Shown here: positions 61,417 to 64,000 of the stretch, one piece after another | Layout: the number at the start of each line of letters is the position of its first letter | Position numbering within the stretch: the first letter of the stretch is position 1 | Assembly: GCF_025399195.1 (NCBI RefSeq) | Contig: NW_026252101.1 | Coordinates: 186,001 to 250,000 of the forward strand | Direction of reading: 5' to 3' | Source: Umbelopsis ramanniana AG | Lineage: Eukaryota; Mucoromycota; Umbelopsidomycetes; Umbelopsidales; Umbelopsidaceae | Length of the DNA: 64,000 nucleotides | Position numbers and translations under genes: made by a program | The notes under the pieces: model-generated | Database searches by the model: none | Seen by the model: the letters and a program-made list of their open reading frames with translations, nothing else | What the model was told of the DNA's origin: nothing

Positions 61417-63132
61417 TTAGCTTGACGCTCGCCGATGCTTGGTGGTCAGGATCCATAATTTTGAGAGTGCATCCGGCCCCACGGCGTAAAGATCAAACAC
61501 AAATTCATCTAAAGGACATGCGGGATCAGTAACACTTTCTGTTTTCATCCATGCCATGGATTCAATTCTTCCGCCCCCCCTGGGATCCTTTTTAACTCAC
61601 CACCCTTCACGTGCTCTTCCAATGACTGTCGCTTTTGAAGAATGCTATAGCACTTTTGTAGCTCGTTGGTATCCAACATAGTCAGCGCTCGCGCCAGTTC
61701 GCACATATCCACGTCCTAAACAACATTAAAAAGAAGATGGATTACTTGGATTAGTACACTCATTCATGGAAATGATATCCCAAGCAAAACAAAAAAAGTC
61801 GTCTCTTTCAGCTTCCCTAAAAATGGAATCCATCCCATCCTGCCCTCCCCCAAAGGTCAACCCAAAACACTTTCAACACCACACTAAATCAAAACCAACC
61901 CAACTGCATACACACACACACAAAACTAACCTCTGGAACGCCCCATTCCTTCCGAGTTTCGGGGGACACATCGACCATTCGGTGTACGGTGTGTAAGGAC
62001 ACAGTATCCTGAGCTGTATATACATCGTCTTCCACAACCTGCTTGACCGGCTTCTTGTTGTTCTTGGGCACTTTCTTGGTGGTTTTACCTGCCAGAACTC
62101 GCTTGGGCTGATATTCATCGCCACCGTCGCTGTCAGCAGCCGAAGGTGGTGAAGCGATGGCCATATCCCAGTCGATCACCGATGAAGAGCTGGACGATCT
62201 TCGTTTTGCATCTTCACTACTTGCTACGCTACTTTCATCACTCGAATCCTGTCGCTTTCTTTTCGTTGCTGGCTGTGATATTGATGTATTCCCAGAGTTA
62301 ACCCCATTTGACGTAATATTTAGCAACGCCAGAAATTCCTCTGGTGGGCTCTCAAACGTCTACAAAAACAGTATTTAAAAGTTAGTTTGTTGCATGTACA
62401 CTTTCGTTTGTAATTGCACAGGGTGTCCCAGCTCAGGCCATTCCGCTAGTTCTTAGGCTAGCAAACACAAGTGTTCAAAAGAAATGGCCAAGAACGGAGA
62501 GACGCAAGTTGTATTTGACCATATACCGCCCCCACACAGACACCCCGAAAAAAATCCCTCGTTTCCACTTACCAAAGTGTCTGACACAGAATACGCTTCC
62601 TGAGCAAAGTTGAGATCAAACCACATCAATTGAGGTGCTACCAGATTATCGACAAAGTGGAAAATAATTCTTAGATCAAACGCGCCCCATCCTTTCTCTT
62701 GCAGTGTGTACGGTTCTCTTGTGCGTACTACCATCAGCGCAGTCGCAAATGGCCCCAAAGTTAGTTAGAAATTTGACCGAACATGGCATTCTGTTTTTCT
62801 CGTTTCTTTTCTCTCATTTCATCTGCCTGCCCTGAATAAGTGTAAACCCATTTTCTTACTTACCCATGCGAGGGGTTTCGAAAGATTCGTGCAAGATGTA
62901 TTCAATATGATCGACAATATTGGATAATGGCTGCTGATCTTCCGATACTATTTCCACTTTCCACTTTCGCCATGCCGGATCCGTTGGTGCTGGTTTTTTC
63001 TTTGTCTTGAGAGCGACATTTGTTGAAACTATTTTGACTCTTTTTTCCACCTTCTGTCAGAGATCCATATGGTCAATATTCTAACTCTGTTCGTTTTTGA
63101 AAGCCTTGATCGTTGAGTCAACTTACCATCAT
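61417..63132 (-). CDS. YEATS-domain protein, Taf14/AF9-like
   Basis: Six exons on the minus strand (63132-63127, 63053-62864, 62727-62573, 62359-61931, 61715-61601, 61508-61417) encode 328 residues. The YEATS domain (about residues 1-110) reads acylated histone lysines: WRKWKVEIVSEDQQPL, IVDHIEYILHESFETPRMV, LQEKGWGAFDLRIIFHF. The middle is Ser-rich with basic nuclear-localisation patches (TKRKRQDSS, KRVLAGKTTKKVPK). The C terminus (DEFVFDLYAVGPDALSKLWI) looks like the ANC1/AF9 homology domain that binds transcription elongation and TFIID partners. The product may serve TFIID, TFIIF, SWI/SNF or a NuA4-like complex. The first coding exon is only two codons (Met-Met), chosen by phase and splice fit. 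It is therefore the least certain part. Confidence 0.82.
61909..61922. repeat. short CA dinucleotide repeat in a YEATS gene intron
   Basis: About seven CA units lie in the intron between exons 4 and 5, just before the GTTAGT donor on the minus strand. They are a potential polymorphic marker only. Confidence 0.6.
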
Positions 63133-64000
63133 CCACGCGTATGGATGTATATTATTTGGAGAGGTATGTACAAATTTGGAGCAGAGGTTCGTATTAGCAG
63201 CGGTTTGAGTCGCCTATGTATTGGATGGATGTTGCCTTTGTCTGCGGGAAAATCCACACTATCCCTAGTAATCACCACAAAGTGGAAAGCACATATTTTT
63301 AGTCTTGCAGTTGCTACCATCTCATTAGCAATGTAATGGGAAGTAAAGTGACACTAAGTTACCTTGAATGTAAGATGGTATATACAGTACGGTTGACAGC
63401 AGGGAATTGTCGGTTAATATCAGCTTGGTAGGGTTGATCAAGGGTACTCTACTGCAGTAAACGGTAACACTGTGCTCTGAATTGTGATTCACAAATTGTC
63501 GCAAGGTGACGATTAGCAAATTGTTGAATATCAAGTGTTCTTGTGGTGGAATGGGAAATGTCGGCGGAGCTTTATTTTTCGACCATTCATATTGCTTGCA
63601 GGAAATTCATTTCAATGGGACAAGGTAACTGAACATGAAAATGAGTGCTTGTTGGCGGCACCGGACGGGAGATGGTCGGCTACAAGCGCAATGTGGTGCG
63701 TTCTTTCCTTCAAAATGGAACGGGAAGATATGTCCGCAGCACAATAGCAAACATCCTCGACAGTGCACTATCTCGGCCCTGACAGTGGCAATCATTTTGC
63801 ACCACTTGGCTGATGTCATAGGTTTACAGGGACTTTTTTTTTAAGCGCGTGCTCACGCAAAAAACGTCAACTTGTCAATCATGGCGCGCGGGGTTGCCTC
63901 ATGGTAGGCTTTTTCCACCAACCATATTAAAAAACAGAATTAGTTTCCCACGTTTTCATAACGGTGAGGTATTGGTTTAATGAAAAATGGTTTAATGGAA
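63133..64000. other. right edge: upstream flank of the YEATS gene
   Basis: About 870 bp. Short frames on both strands lack motifs or splice support. A GC-rich GCGCGC patch near 63885 is the only compositional feature. Confidence 0.4.

Overview
The window looks like nuclear DNA of an early-diverging fungus, most likely Mucoromycota (Mucorales or Umbelopsis type). Genes are dense and mostly split by 50-80 bp GT-AG introns, often with CTAAC/CTAAT-like branch sites. The gene set is fungal (Pma1-type proton pump, fungal perilipin, HAP3, Cox20, glutaminase-fused aminodeoxychorismate synthase). It also includes genes missing from baker's yeast: a base-exchange phosphatidylserine synthase, mitochondrial Hsp90/TRAP1 and a WHEP-bearing histidyl-tRNA synthetase. 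The species call is inference. Gene models were built by hand; for most genes the exon phases add up to one continuous reading frame. There is one 100-N assembly gap (581-680).

Layout: 1-512, 3' end of an unrecognised gene; 730-2712, SMYD-like SET protein; 2799-3164 (-), small hypothetical; 4166-6761, GH31 glucosidase; 6932-7575, SRP14; 8017-15507, a very large Vps10/sortilin receptor; 15881-17683 (-), casein kinase 1; 18781-20534 (-), PS synthase, divergent from 20731-23949 PABA synthase; 24224-25161 (-), NAD(P)HX epimerase, divergent from 26092-28465 acetyl-CoA synthetase; 28929-29255, G-protein gamma; 30184-31210, ETF beta; 31459-32848 (-), UBAC2-like; 33038-34061 (-), UBE2J2/Ubc6-like; 34661-37809 (-), LARP1-like; 38228-40918 (-), TRAP1, divergent from 41061-43191 HisRS; 43718-44347, HAP3/NF-YB; 45295-46767, subtilase; 46962-about 50567 (-), Scc2/NIPBL-like; 50810-51357 (-), Cox20, divergent from 51544-52913 ATP synthase gamma; 53504-54877 (-), perilipin; 56014-58959 (-), Pma1; 61417-63132 (-), YEATS/Taf14-like.

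Most genes are unrelated housekeeping genes. The themes that recur are mitochondrial function (ETF beta, TRAP1, Cox20, ATP synthase gamma), ER and secretory traffic (SRP14, Vps10, PS synthase, UBAC2, UBE2J2), translation and RNA (HisRS, LARP1), and chromatin (SET, Scc2, YEATS, HAP3). Cox20/ATP synthase gamma and TRAP1/HisRS are head-to-head pairs less than 190 bp apart.

The most notable observation is the 2119-residue Vps10 receptor, which carries three complete Vps10/10CC units where the yeast protein has two; the units share intron positions, which points to internal duplication. Other points are a GH31 enzyme with bacterial-type motifs, neighbouring ERAD genes, an 11-nt microexon in TRAP1, a stop-free retained-intron option in the G gamma gene, an apparently short Scc2, and two intergenic stretches with broken protein-like frames. 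I saw no transposon, CRISPR array, rRNA or tRNA.
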